Shown here: piece after piece, positions 52,647 to 60,769 of the stretch | Layout of the letters: the number at the start of each line of letters is the position of its first letter | Numbering within the stretch: the first letter of the stretch is position 1 | Assembly: GCA_021775095.1 (NCBI GenBank) | Contig: JAJFII010000006.1 | Coordinates: 34,243-98,242 of the forward strand | Direction of reading: 5' to 3' | Length of the DNA: 64,000 bases | DNA from: Rhodospirillales bacterium | GTDB lineage: Bacteria; Pseudomonadota; Alphaproteobacteria; Rhodospirillales; Casp-alpha2 | Notes under the pieces: generated by a model | Seen by the model: the letters and a program-made list of their open reading frames with translations, nothing else | The model's database searches: none | Told to the model about the DNA's origin: nothing | Program-made: the position numbers and the translations under genes

Positions 52647-54526
52647 GCGACGGTTCTTTTATCCTGTCGCCCGTGGGCTCTGACAAAATGTCCGCCACCG
52701 ATATCGATCAGCGACGCATCGGCGGCATCCCTAACGTCATAGGGGGCGGGCCAATTGTCCGGGTGGGTCATGGTCGAATCCCGGACCGCCTCAAAGTCAA
52801 GGGGATGCGACGGGTCGGGAAACGGTACAGAATCCAGTAGCGCCCTGGTGTAGGGATGCTGCGGTGACTTAAAAAGCAGTTTGCGCGGAGCCAGTTCGAC
52901 CAATCGGCCGCGGCACATGACGGCAATCCGATCGGCGATATAGTTGACCACCGCCAAATCATGGGAAATGAACAGATAGGTCAAACCGAGCACGCTCCGC
53001 AGGTCTTTCAGCAGATTTAGGACCTGGGCCTGGACGGAAACATCGAGGGCAGACACCGGCTCGTCGCAGATGACCAGTTCCGGTTGCAGGGCCAATACCC
53101 GGGCAATGCCAATGCGCTGGCGTTGACCGCCTGAAAAACTATGGGGATAGCGGTTGAGGTAACGCGGATCGAGCCCCACTAAATTCATTAATTCAATGAC
53201 CATTTCTTGGCGATAGGTGTCATCACCAACGTTATGAATGGAAAGCGGTTCACTCAAAATATCAAAAACCGTCATCCGCGGATTTAGGGAACCAAAGGGG
53301 TCCTGGAATATATATTGAATTTTCTTCCGATAGGGGATCATTTCCGTGTCCCCCAGGGTCGACAGGTTTATTTCCTCTCCCTGATCTCGGTAGATGATCT
53401 CTCCGGAATCCGCATCCATGGCCCGCATGATCATTTTACTCACCGTCGTTTTGCCACAACCGGATTCGCCGACGATGGCCAGACATTCACCACGGGCAAC
53501 GTCAAAACTCACATGGTCAACAGCCGTAATCCGGACGGCGTTTTTTCCACCCGATCCCATCCCTTCACTTCGAATGGTGAAACTCTTTGCCAGATTTCGG
53601 ACTTCGAGAATGGGTTTATCTGTATCGGTCATTTTTGCCAACGGTCGGGGTTTAAGCAAATGGCCCGTATGGGGTTTGATTTCACGCAGGGGAATTAAAC
53701 GCTCATCGTCACCATATTCAAATTTCGGCACGGCGCGCAAAAGGGCCTGCAGGTAGGGATGTTCCGGTTTTGCAAATATTTCGCCGACCATGCCACTTTC
53801 CATGACTTCGCCATGGTAGACGACAACGACTTCATCGGCGACATTGGCGACCACACCCATGTCGTGGGTGATCATCATTACCGCCATCCCCAATTCCTTT
53901 TGCAGGTCTTTTATAAGACCAAGGATCTGCGCCTGTACCGTCACATCGAGGGCCGTCGAGGGTTCGTCGGCGATTAACAGGGCCGGGCCACAGACCAGCG
54001 CCATGGCGATCATTGCCCGCTGCCGGAGACCACCGGACAGCTCAAACGGATAGGTTCGATAGGCCCTGTCGGGATCGGGAAACCGAACCAGCTTCAAAAT
54101 ATCTATACACCGTGCTTTGACGGCTTCGCCGGATATACCCTCGTGCAATCGCAGGGCCTCACCAATCTGGTCGCCGACCGTATGCAGGGGCGACAAAGAG
54201 GTCATGGGTTCCTGAAAAATAACCGATATGCGTCCCCCACGGATCGACCGGTAATGTTCGGATCTGGGATCGAGCGCCGCCAGATCGGTTATGGTCTCCG
54301 TCCGGGGGTCCCGGAACAGGATTTCGCCGCCGGTAATCGATGCGTTGCGTGGTAAAATCCCCATTACCGCCTGGGCACAGACGGATTTTCCCGAGCCACT
54401 TTCGCCGACAACCGCGACACAGGTTCCTTGGCGAACCCGAAACGACACACCGCGCACCGCTTCAACCCGTCCCGCCCGGGTTTCAAAACCAACATGCAAA
54501 TCATTTATTTGAAGCAGATCGTCCAT
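52643..54526 (-). CDS. Dual ATP-binding subunit of an Opp/Agp-type ABC importer
   Basis: 627 residues, two full ATPase domains. Domain 1: GESGSGKSV, LSGGLRQR, LLIADEPST. Domain 2: GESGCGKTT, FSGGQRQR, LVICDEPV, each with its switch histidine in ITHD or ISHD. It powers the permeases coded at 47263-49412. Its gene sits among sugar-transferase genes, five bases after the deacetylase-like stop, which ties this importer to the glycan genes. Confidence 0.92.
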   Translation of the reverse strand: MDDLLQINDLHVGFETRAGRVEAVRGVSFRVRQGTCVAVVGESGSGKSVCAQAVMGILPRNASITGGEILFRDPRTETITDLAALDPRSEHYRSIRGGRISVIFQEPMTSLSPLHTVGDQIGEALRLHEGISGEAVKARCIDILKLVRFPDPDRAYRTYPFELSGGLRQRAMIAMALVCGPALLIADEPSTALDVTVQAQILGLIKDLQKELGMAVMMITHDMGVVANVADEVVVVYHGEVMESGMVGEIFAKPEHPYLQALLRAVPKFEYGDDERLIPLREIKPHTGHLLKPRPLAKMTDTDKPILEVRNLAKSFTIRSEGMGSGGKNAVRITAVDHVSFDVARGECLAIVGESGCGKTTVSKMIMRAMDADSGEIIYRDQGEEINLSTLGDTEMIPYRKKIQYIFQDPFGSLNPRMTVFDILSEPLSIHNVGDDTYRQEMVIELMNLVGLDPRYLNRYPHSFSGGQRQRIGIARVLALQPELVICDEPVSALDVSVQAQVLNLLKDLRSVLGLTYLFISHDLAVVNYIADRIAVMCRGRLVELAPRKLLFKSPQHPYTRALLDSVPFPDPSHPLDFEAVRDSTMTHPDNWPAPYDVRDAADASLIDIGGGHFVRAHGRQDKRTVA

Positions 54527-54531
54527 GGTGT

Positions 54532-55314
54532 TTACATTTCCAGCTCATAATCAGGCGCATCCACTTTGAACGCTTCGAAAGGTGTAAGCCATCTTACGTT
54601 GGAATTTATAAAGGTCCAACGCAACAGTTTATCCATAAACAACCAGCAGGCGTCGTCGTGGACCAAATGGTGGGTCAACAGACCTGTCGGTTCATCGGCG
54701 TCGACGCTGCCCAGGCGCCGGGCGCGCAGGTGGTCCCTTATGTGTCCAAGGATCACGGGTTCGCCGGCAAAGCGGCGATCGGCGCGCCAGTTGATAATAT
54801 CAATATGGGTATTCACCTGGCGCAATCCGCCTTGGGTTATTTCGCTTTTACGGGGGCCAAATTGAGAAAGACCAACAAAACCCGATGCCGCCAGGGTCGG
54901 CTTCAGGTCATCGGTAATTCTGTTCCATGGGGGCACAAAAACCGGCGATAGCCGTTTAAAGCCAAGCAATTTATCGCGGCCATTCAACAGGTCATCTTTG
55001 TCGTCCTGTGGCGTTCGATGGCCGCCAAACTCCGCCTTTTTCTCGCCCCGAGAGGCGTGGTTGGCATGGCGATACCCGTGCTGAACGGGGAATGCCAGGG
55101 GAACATCGTTCACATAGGGCACGAGAGAGGCGTGCACGGGATCGGGGATGACAGCCAGGGTGCAGGGGATGGCATAATCGACGGCCAAGGCGAGCAATCG
55201 GCTCAATGCGTCCGTCGGCTGGGTCACATCATCGTCCCGCCACCACAGGGTGACAGGGCGTTGTGCCTGCTGCCAGAGGTCAAGTTCCCGGTCCAGATCC
55301 TCCCATGTCACCAT
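54532..55314 (-). CDS. Polysaccharide-deacetylase-like protein
   Basis: 260 residues. The NodB-fold marks are WWRDDDV (metal aspartates, about residues 24-30), QHGYRHANH (metal histidines, about 79-87) and PVFVPPWNRI. Such enzymes remove N- or O-acetyl groups from sugars. No signal peptide is visible, so it would act in the cytoplasm on a precursor. The start ATG lies one base after the TAA of the preceding GT28-like gene. Confidence 0.85.
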   Translation of the reverse strand: MVTWEDLDRELDLWQQAQRPVTLWWRDDDVTQPTDALSRLLALAVDYAIPCTLAVIPDPVHASLVPYVNDVPLAFPVQHGYRHANHASRGEKKAEFGGHRTPQDDKDDLLNGRDKLLGFKRLSPVFVPPWNRITDDLKPTLAASGFVGLSQFGPRKSEITQGGLRQVNTHIDIINWRADRRFAGEPVILGHIRDHLRARRLGSVDADEPTGLLTHHLVHDDACWLFMDKLLRWTFINSNVRWLTPFEAFKVDAPDYELEM

Positions 55315-55315
55315 C

Positions 55316-56443
55316 TTACAACATTTCCATAATCAGCCTGGCCGTGGTTTCCGCACCGCTAATGTCCAGGCCAGGACCGCGAAACGGCGGTATTTGGGCC
55401 GCTCTGTCGATGGCCTTAGCGAACTGCGTGGGGTTGGTAAGGTCACCATCATATAATTGAATCCAACCGGGGGCTGCAAACGCCCGTGCGCGAAACTGTT
55501 GTTCGGTTTCGACACCGCCACTAAACGGCACTATCAGATTTCGGCAACCGGCTGACATGACATCCATTATCGTATTATAACCGCCGAGGGATATCGACAG
55601 TGCGCAATTGCGCAGGACATAAATAAAGTCGCTGCGTGCACTTTCGATGGTCATGCCGTTTCCGCACTGGTTTTCGATTTCCCGATAGATGGCCCGGGGC
55701 AGACCATTGCCGGCAATCAACCGCCAGCGCAGGTCCTTATATGTGCTGTGCGGACGGGCCGCAACAATGCCGCGCAACAGGTCTTCGCCGACGGCACCGC
55801 CGCCAACGGAAACAACAAACTCGCCGGCACCGACAGCGCTGTGAGCAGACGGTTGCGGTTGTTCGACCACATAACCCGTGTAGATGAGCATTTGTGAAAT
55901 CTGCCCGGCGTAGGGAAAGGTTGCGCCAAGGGGAATGACCTGTTCAACTCCATGGACCAAAACCGCATCAAAATAGGTGTACAGAGTGTCGACGATTTCG
56001 TCGTTTCGTTTGGCGCGGGATTTACCAACAATAACATCGCGGGCTGAGCAAACGATCTTGATGCGCCCCCGGTAGGCCTCAAGCAAAGGAATGAGTTCAA
56101 ACCGAAATTGTCGGCGGCCAAACGGAAACAGCTCTATGAGCAGCAGGTCCGGTTGAATTTCGTCGGCCATATCCATCAGCATGTCTTGCCGGGTTTCACG
56201 CCAGGCGTCATCAATCGGATGATTGTTGGCGTCCAGCAGGATTTTGAAACTTTCGTCTTCGGCTCTGGCTGACGGTAAATATTTGACCTTTGCGGCACCA
56301 AAATCAGCGTGGGGAACGGGTTCGCCACCAAGCACAACGGTGACCGGGACTTGCGCTTTGATGAGTGCTCGGACGATCGATGCCGAGCGTTTTACGTGAC
56401 CCACACCCAACAGGTGTTGAACATACAATAAAACGCCGCTCAT
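55316..56443 (-). CDS. MurG-like glycosyltransferase (GT28-type C-terminal domain)
   Basis: 375 residues. The N-terminus reads GVLLYVQHLLGVGHVKRSASIVRAL, the glycine loop of GT-B enzymes that stack against the acceptor. The C-terminal half holds VSVGGGAVGEDLLRGIVAA, and then CALSISLGGYNTIMDVMSAG and RNLIVPFSGGVETEQQFRA, the nucleotide-sugar site of the MurG group. It is related to the protein at 59388-60659. Overlaps the phosphatase stop by four bases. Confidence 0.85.
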   Translation of the reverse strand: MSGVLLYVQHLLGVGHVKRSASIVRALIKAQVPVTVVLGGEPVPHADFGAAKVKYLPSARAEDESFKILLDANNHPIDDAWRETRQDMLMDMADEIQPDLLLIELFPFGRRQFRFELIPLLEAYRGRIKIVCSARDVIVGKSRAKRNDEIVDTLYTYFDAVLVHGVEQVIPLGATFPYAGQISQMLIYTGYVVEQPQPSAHSAVGAGEFVVSVGGGAVGEDLLRGIVAARPHSTYKDLRWRLIAGNGLPRAIYREIENQCGNGMTIESARSDFIYVLRNCALSISLGGYNTIMDVMSAGCRNLIVPFSGGVETEQQFRARAFAAPGWIQLYDGDLTNPTQFAKAIDRAAQIPPFRGPGLDISGAETTARLIMEML

Positions 56444-57018
56444 GGGGTTTCCGTCAGACTGATATTCATAAGCAGAACCTTTGGGTTTCCCTGTTCAACG
56501 TCAAATAAATGGGCGCAGTCGTCGCCAATCTTGTGCGGTGATTTATCGGTCATTTGCCAACCGGTTGCCAGTCCGTAGAGGGCCTGCAACACCCCTTTGT
56601 GGCAAACCGCGACCGTTGGTAATTCTAAACCGGATAACCAGGGCTGCAGCCGCCCCTGCACGTCTCGCGGCGATTCTCCATTTTTCGGCCGAAAATCAAG
56701 CCCCCGGGCGCGGTTGGCATCGAGTTCCGGATTGACTTCTGCCAACAGGTCGCGCCAGATATGGCCCTCCCAATCGCCCCAGGACATTTCCGTCAACGCC
56801 GGTTCGACCGTTACCTGAGCACCCAGGATTTCTGCTGTTTCAAAGGCCCTGACCAGGGGGCTCGAAACCCAGGAAAAACCCGCATATTCGCTGGGTATCA
56901 CCCATTTTTTGACAGCCCGGCGACCGGCGTCGCTGAGTGGAATATCCGAACGTCCTTGCAGGCGTTTGGTTTTGTTCCAGGCAGTCGGCCCGTGTCGGAG
57001 AATGAGCAATTTTGTCAT
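56440..57018 (-). CDS. Histidine phosphatase family protein
   Basis: 192 residues. The RHG motif LILRHGPTAWNKTKRLQGRSDIPLS at about residues 5-29 carries the phosphohistidine; the second active histidine is in VAVCHKGVLQALYG. The family removes phosphates from sugars, nucleotides or proteins. Between two glycosyltransferase genes and overlapping both, it probably acts on a phosphorylated sugar or precursor. Confidence 0.88.
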   Translation of the reverse strand: MTKLLILRHGPTAWNKTKRLQGRSDIPLSDAGRRAVKKWVIPSEYAGFSWVSSPLVRAFETAEILGAQVTVEPALTEMSWGDWEGHIWRDLLAEVNPELDANRARGLDFRPKNGESPRDVQGRLQPWLSGLELPTVAVCHKGVLQALYGLATGWQMTDKSPHKIGDDCAHLFDVEQGNPKVLLMNISLTETP

Positions 57019-58142
57019 GATGAAATCAGAGCCAGACCCTCGTTCAAGCGGGTCGCCGCCGCCGTGAGCGTATGATTTGCCGTCACATATGCGATTGCCT
57101 GATGCCCCATTTCTGTGCGCAGGCGTGGATCATCGAGCAATTTATTTACCTGGTCAGCAAAATCCCGGTGATTTCTTTTTTCCGTCAGAAAACCGCCGAC
57201 ACCATTTTTAATGACATCGGCTACACCACCGCCGTCGCCGCCAACAACCGGTAATCCCGACGCCTGCGCTTCCAGAAAAGTCATGCCAGGAGATTCCCGA
57301 ACCGACGGCCAGACGTAGATATCGCTGGCCGCATAGAGGGCAGCGATTTCCGGCGCGGTCCGTGGACCCAGCCAGGCAATTCGTTTTTCCATATCTGCAA
57401 ACAACGCCTTGACGGGCTGGAATTGGGGGCCGCCGCCAACGACCATTAACCGCCATGGTCGGGGCAAACACAACCGCAGAGCCTTCGCCAGGACTTCATA
57501 GGATTCAAATTTAACGCCGGGACGCATCATCGCAACAGTCAATAACCAGGGGACATTTTCATCACCCGGCGCAGAGCGCGCATACTGCTGGCGGGTGGCC
57601 GCCCGCGCCGACGGGGCCGGGGCAAAGGCGGTTGTATCCAGGAACGGACTGAGCCGGAGATAATGGGCGTTTGCAGCGAGTTGTGGGATCAGGCAGGGTT
57701 CATCGGCAGCGGTTGTGCCAAAGGCCAGATTGACCTGAGACAAGGCTTTTGCAACCGCCTGATGTCCTGCCGCCCAGGCACCATTGTGCTGAGCCGGGGC
57801 AAAGGAGGCTTCCGCCACTACATAAGGAATCGTAAATTGTCGGCAAACCTCGGGCCCTAACCAATCCGGTGCTTTTCGGTACAGATGATAGGTGAACCAC
57901 AAATCAGGGGGCGAAGACCGCAACCGTTTAACCACCCGTTCTGCCATCTTTTGGCCGACCGCCTGCAGTCGGCCCTGCCGGGTCTTATCGCCTTTTCCCT
58001 CATAACTTCGGAAAGTGCTGGCGATTTGCACCTCGTGGCCGGCCTGTTCCAGGGCGCTCTTAAGAAGTCGACCTATCAACCGGTCACCGGAAGGGTGCGG
58101 TGAACTCAGTGGTTTGAGCGGTGCATAAAAGGCAATTTTCAT
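57015..58142 (-). CDS. Glycosyltransferase family 4 protein
   Basis: 375 residues. GT-B fold: the N-terminus MKIAFYAPLKPLSSPHPSGDRL and the donor site DIYVWPSVRESPGMTFLEAQASGLPVVGGDGGG with the E-x7-E pattern of retaining GT4 enzymes. It transfers a sugar from an activated donor. ATGA overlaps on both sides place it firmly in the operon. Confidence 0.9.
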   Translation of the reverse strand: MKIAFYAPLKPLSSPHPSGDRLIGRLLKSALEQAGHEVQIASTFRSYEGKGDKTRQGRLQAVGQKMAERVVKRLRSSPPDLWFTYHLYRKAPDWLGPEVCRQFTIPYVVAEASFAPAQHNGAWAAGHQAVAKALSQVNLAFGTTAADEPCLIPQLAANAHYLRLSPFLDTTAFAPAPSARAATRQQYARSAPGDENVPWLLTVAMMRPGVKFESYEVLAKALRLCLPRPWRLMVVGGGPQFQPVKALFADMEKRIAWLGPRTAPEIAALYAASDIYVWPSVRESPGMTFLEAQASGLPVVGGDGGGVADVIKNGVGGFLTEKRNHRDFADQVNKLLDDPRLRTEMGHQAIAYVTANHTLTAAATRLNEGLALISS

Positions 58143-59386
58143 GAACTGACGGCGGCCATGGGCAAGTCAAAATTGTCAGCCAAAACACGAAGATTGTTTT
58201 TATGTTCAAACGCCTGACGCACCCGTTTTTCCCCTGCCCGCCCCAGGCGTTCGCGCAATTGAGGCTCGGTGATCAGGCGTATTAAGGCCTGGCCGAGCGC
58301 TGGGACATCGCCGGGGACAACCAATAGTCCGGTCTCGCCATGGTGGATCAGTTCGGGAACAGCCGATACGGACGTGGACACGCAGGCAACGCCTTGGCTT
58401 TGGGCTTCCATTAAAACGTTGGGTAGGCCGTCCCGATCGCCGTCCCTGGCCACCCGACTGGCCAGAACAAAGCCATCAGATCGTTGATATTCACGCAGAA
58501 CTTCTTTCTGAGGAAGTGCTCCTAACCATTTGATTCTTGTGGATAGATTGCATGCGTTGGCACGTTTTTTGAGGTCGGCAGACAAGGCACCACCGCCCAC
58601 ATGAACCAATTCCCAGTTCAGGTCAGCTGGCAGGCTGGCCAGGGCTTCGATGAGCACATCATAGCCTTTTTTTTCGACCGCCCGACCGACTGACAACAAA
58701 CGCACGGGCGCATGGGACGTGGAACCATTGCTCGGAGAATACCGGCGATTTGTCCTTGGAAACCGGTTGAAATCGAGGCCATGATATAGCAATTTAATCT
58801 TTTCAGGATTGTTATTTGCCAGCTGTTTCAGGTGTTCTGAATTTGCCGCTGTACAGGTGACCAACCATTCCAGGTCATCCAGTTTTTCGGTTTTTTCCCA
58901 GTCAGGACTCGTCCAAATATCCTTTGCATGGGCCGAGCAACTCCATTTTATGGTTCGAATTTTTGCGGCATAACGGGCAACCGAAGCTGGCGTATGCAAA
59001 AAATGCGCATAGAGCATGGATACATCGGCTGGCAATTCATGGGCCAAAACAATCGCCTGGCCAAATCGCCGCACACGATTAGGGCTCGGGTCCCGCCTGA
59101 GATCCCGCAGCCAAATGTCCAGGGCTTTTTTGTAACCGTCGCCGGTTCTGACCGCCCGCCAGGCCCTAAGCAGCCGCCACGGTTCCTGATAGAGGTATTC
59201 GGGTAAATAATTTATCGGCGCCCTGATCTCGTGGTTTACGGGGTGGGTTTTATTATCCGTCGGATGGCGCAGTGAAACCAGGGAATAGTCCAGTCCCATT
59301 TGTTGCAAACTCAGGATCTCCTGGGCAATAAAAGTCTCAGAAAGGCGCGGATAACCCTTCAAAACGATGGCAACCACCTGACGCAA
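58139..59386 (-). CDS. Glycosyltransferase family 4 protein
   Basis: About 415 residues. Near the start it has AIVLKGYPRLSETFIAQEILSL, typical of GT4 enzymes such as colanic-acid transferases, with a C-terminal donor site DGFVLASRVARDGDRDGLPNVLMEAQSQGVACVS. The start is uncertain: TTG 59386 just after the previous stop is taken, while another TTG at 59425 would overlap the upstream gene. It overlaps the following GT4 gene by four bases. Confidence 0.87.
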   Translation of the reverse strand: MRQVVAIVLKGYPRLSETFIAQEILSLQQMGLDYSLVSLRHPTDNKTHPVNHEIRAPINYLPEYLYQEPWRLLRAWRAVRTGDGYKKALDIWLRDLRRDPSPNRVRRFGQAIVLAHELPADVSMLYAHFLHTPASVARYAAKIRTIKWSCSAHAKDIWTSPDWEKTEKLDDLEWLVTCTAANSEHLKQLANNNPEKIKLLYHGLDFNRFPRTNRRYSPSNGSTSHAPVRLLSVGRAVEKKGYDVLIEALASLPADLNWELVHVGGGALSADLKKRANACNLSTRIKWLGALPQKEVLREYQRSDGFVLASRVARDGDRDGLPNVLMEAQSQGVACVSTSVSAVPELIHHGETGLLVVPGDVPALGQALIRLITEPQLRERLGRAGEKRVRQAFEHKNNLRVLADNFDLPMAAVSS

Positions 59387-59387
59387 A

Positions 59388-60659
59388 TTAACCGTCGCCC
59401 GGTACAACCCGCAAGGCGGGTTCAATCGATTGCGGGGAATTTAACCATTGATCGACAATGCCATTAATTGTCGATAATCCATCCAACAGGCCCGGCAAAT
59501 GGATTTCCGACGGTTTCGGGCGCGTCGGCAATTCGCTGATCGCCCGAGCCATTTCGTTGGGATCACGCGATCCATCATCAACAATCATACTAACCAGTCC
59601 AAGTTCCTGCGCCCGGGACGCCCTGATGTATTGCTCCAGGCGCGGCACCGTTCTTGGCACTATCAGGCTTGGTTTATCAAACGACAAAATTTCGCAGAAC
59701 GTATTATATCCACCCATGGCAACAACAGCGGAAGCCCTTGATACCAGATTCTCCAGATTTGAATCAAAAGTCGCAACGTGGATTTTTGCGATGCGTTCCG
59801 CACGGGTTTTAAAATCCGACTGTTGGTCGATATGCATAAAAGGACCAAAAACGATAAACGCCTGGTGCGGTATGTCGGGGTCATGTTCGTAGGCGCGCAT
59901 CACCCAATCAACCAGGCTGGCACCATCGCCGCCACCACCGGGTGTGACCAGGATGAAAGGTTCCTGAATTCCTGTGCCAGACATCGACGACGGGTTAACA
60001 GAAGGAACCGATGTGCGTCGCAAATACCCGGTATAAGTCAATTTATCCTCAACGCTTTTGGGAATATTGCCGACCCCTTCCAGCGGGTTACAAATTTCCG
60101 GTAGCCCGTAAACCCAGATATCATCGTAGATATCGCGCAGCGCTGGAATCGCCATTTTACGTTCCCATTCGTCGGTCAATTTACCGGGGTCATCCATTAC
60201 GTCCCTCAAGCCCAACACCAATCGACTGCCCTTGGCTTTCAGCATCTCAAGGGTGTCGCCGACTTCTCCGCGCAATCCCAACGGTTCCTTATCAACCAAA
60301 AAAATATTGGGGTTAAAAACTTCCGCAGTATTGCGGATGATTGTTTCGCGGATCGCCATTGCATCTTCGATACCAATATCCAGTCCGAGTGTGGTGTAAC
60401 CGCCCGTCCTTAGTTTTACGACCCCTGGAATCCGGACAAAATCAACGCTCGAGCGAAAATCGAAACTGCCAATGATCGGCGAGCCGGACAGAATGAGCAC
60501 AGAAAGTCCCTGTTGATTGTCGACCAGGGAATGGGCAATCGCCCGGCACCGGCGCAAATGGCCAAGTCCGAAGGAATCATGGCTATAAATAAGGAGGCGT
60601 GTCTGACCACTGTTTGGTGACATGTTCTGTACTGCCAAAAGATCTCGATTTCGCATCAT
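59388..60659 (-). CDS. MurG-like glycosyltransferase
   Basis: 423 residues. RLLIYSHDSFGLGHLRRCRAIAHSL opens the GT-B fold; the C-terminal donor domain has LVTPGGGGDGASLVDWVMRA and ASAVVAMGGYNTFCEILSFDKPSLIVPR. It shares this layout with the protein at 55316-56443, which suggests an old duplication. First gene of the minus-strand operon; the promoter must lie in the 110 bases before the divergent ABC gene. ATG 60623 is a possible later start. Confidence 0.85.
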   Translation of the reverse strand: MMRNRDLLAVQNMSPNSGQTRLLIYSHDSFGLGHLRRCRAIAHSLVDNQQGLSVLILSGSPIIGSFDFRSSVDFVRIPGVVKLRTGGYTTLGLDIGIEDAMAIRETIIRNTAEVFNPNIFLVDKEPLGLRGEVGDTLEMLKAKGSRLVLGLRDVMDDPGKLTDEWERKMAIPALRDIYDDIWVYGLPEICNPLEGVGNIPKSVEDKLTYTGYLRRTSVPSVNPSSMSGTGIQEPFILVTPGGGGDGASLVDWVMRAYEHDPDIPHQAFIVFGPFMHIDQQSDFKTRAERIAKIHVATFDSNLENLVSRASAVVAMGGYNTFCEILSFDKPSLIVPRTVPRLEQYIRASRAQELGLVSMIVDDGSRDPNEMARAISELPTRPKPSEIHLPGLLDGLSTINGIVDQWLNSPQSIEPALRVVPGDG

Positions 60660-60769
60660 AGTTTAAGGTCGCCAGCAGTTCCATCCCCAATCCGCCGGTT
60701 GGTCATGAATGTAACGATTACGGGCGGAATTCGCTTGCATCGGGTCATTCCTTTCACCTTTAATAATTC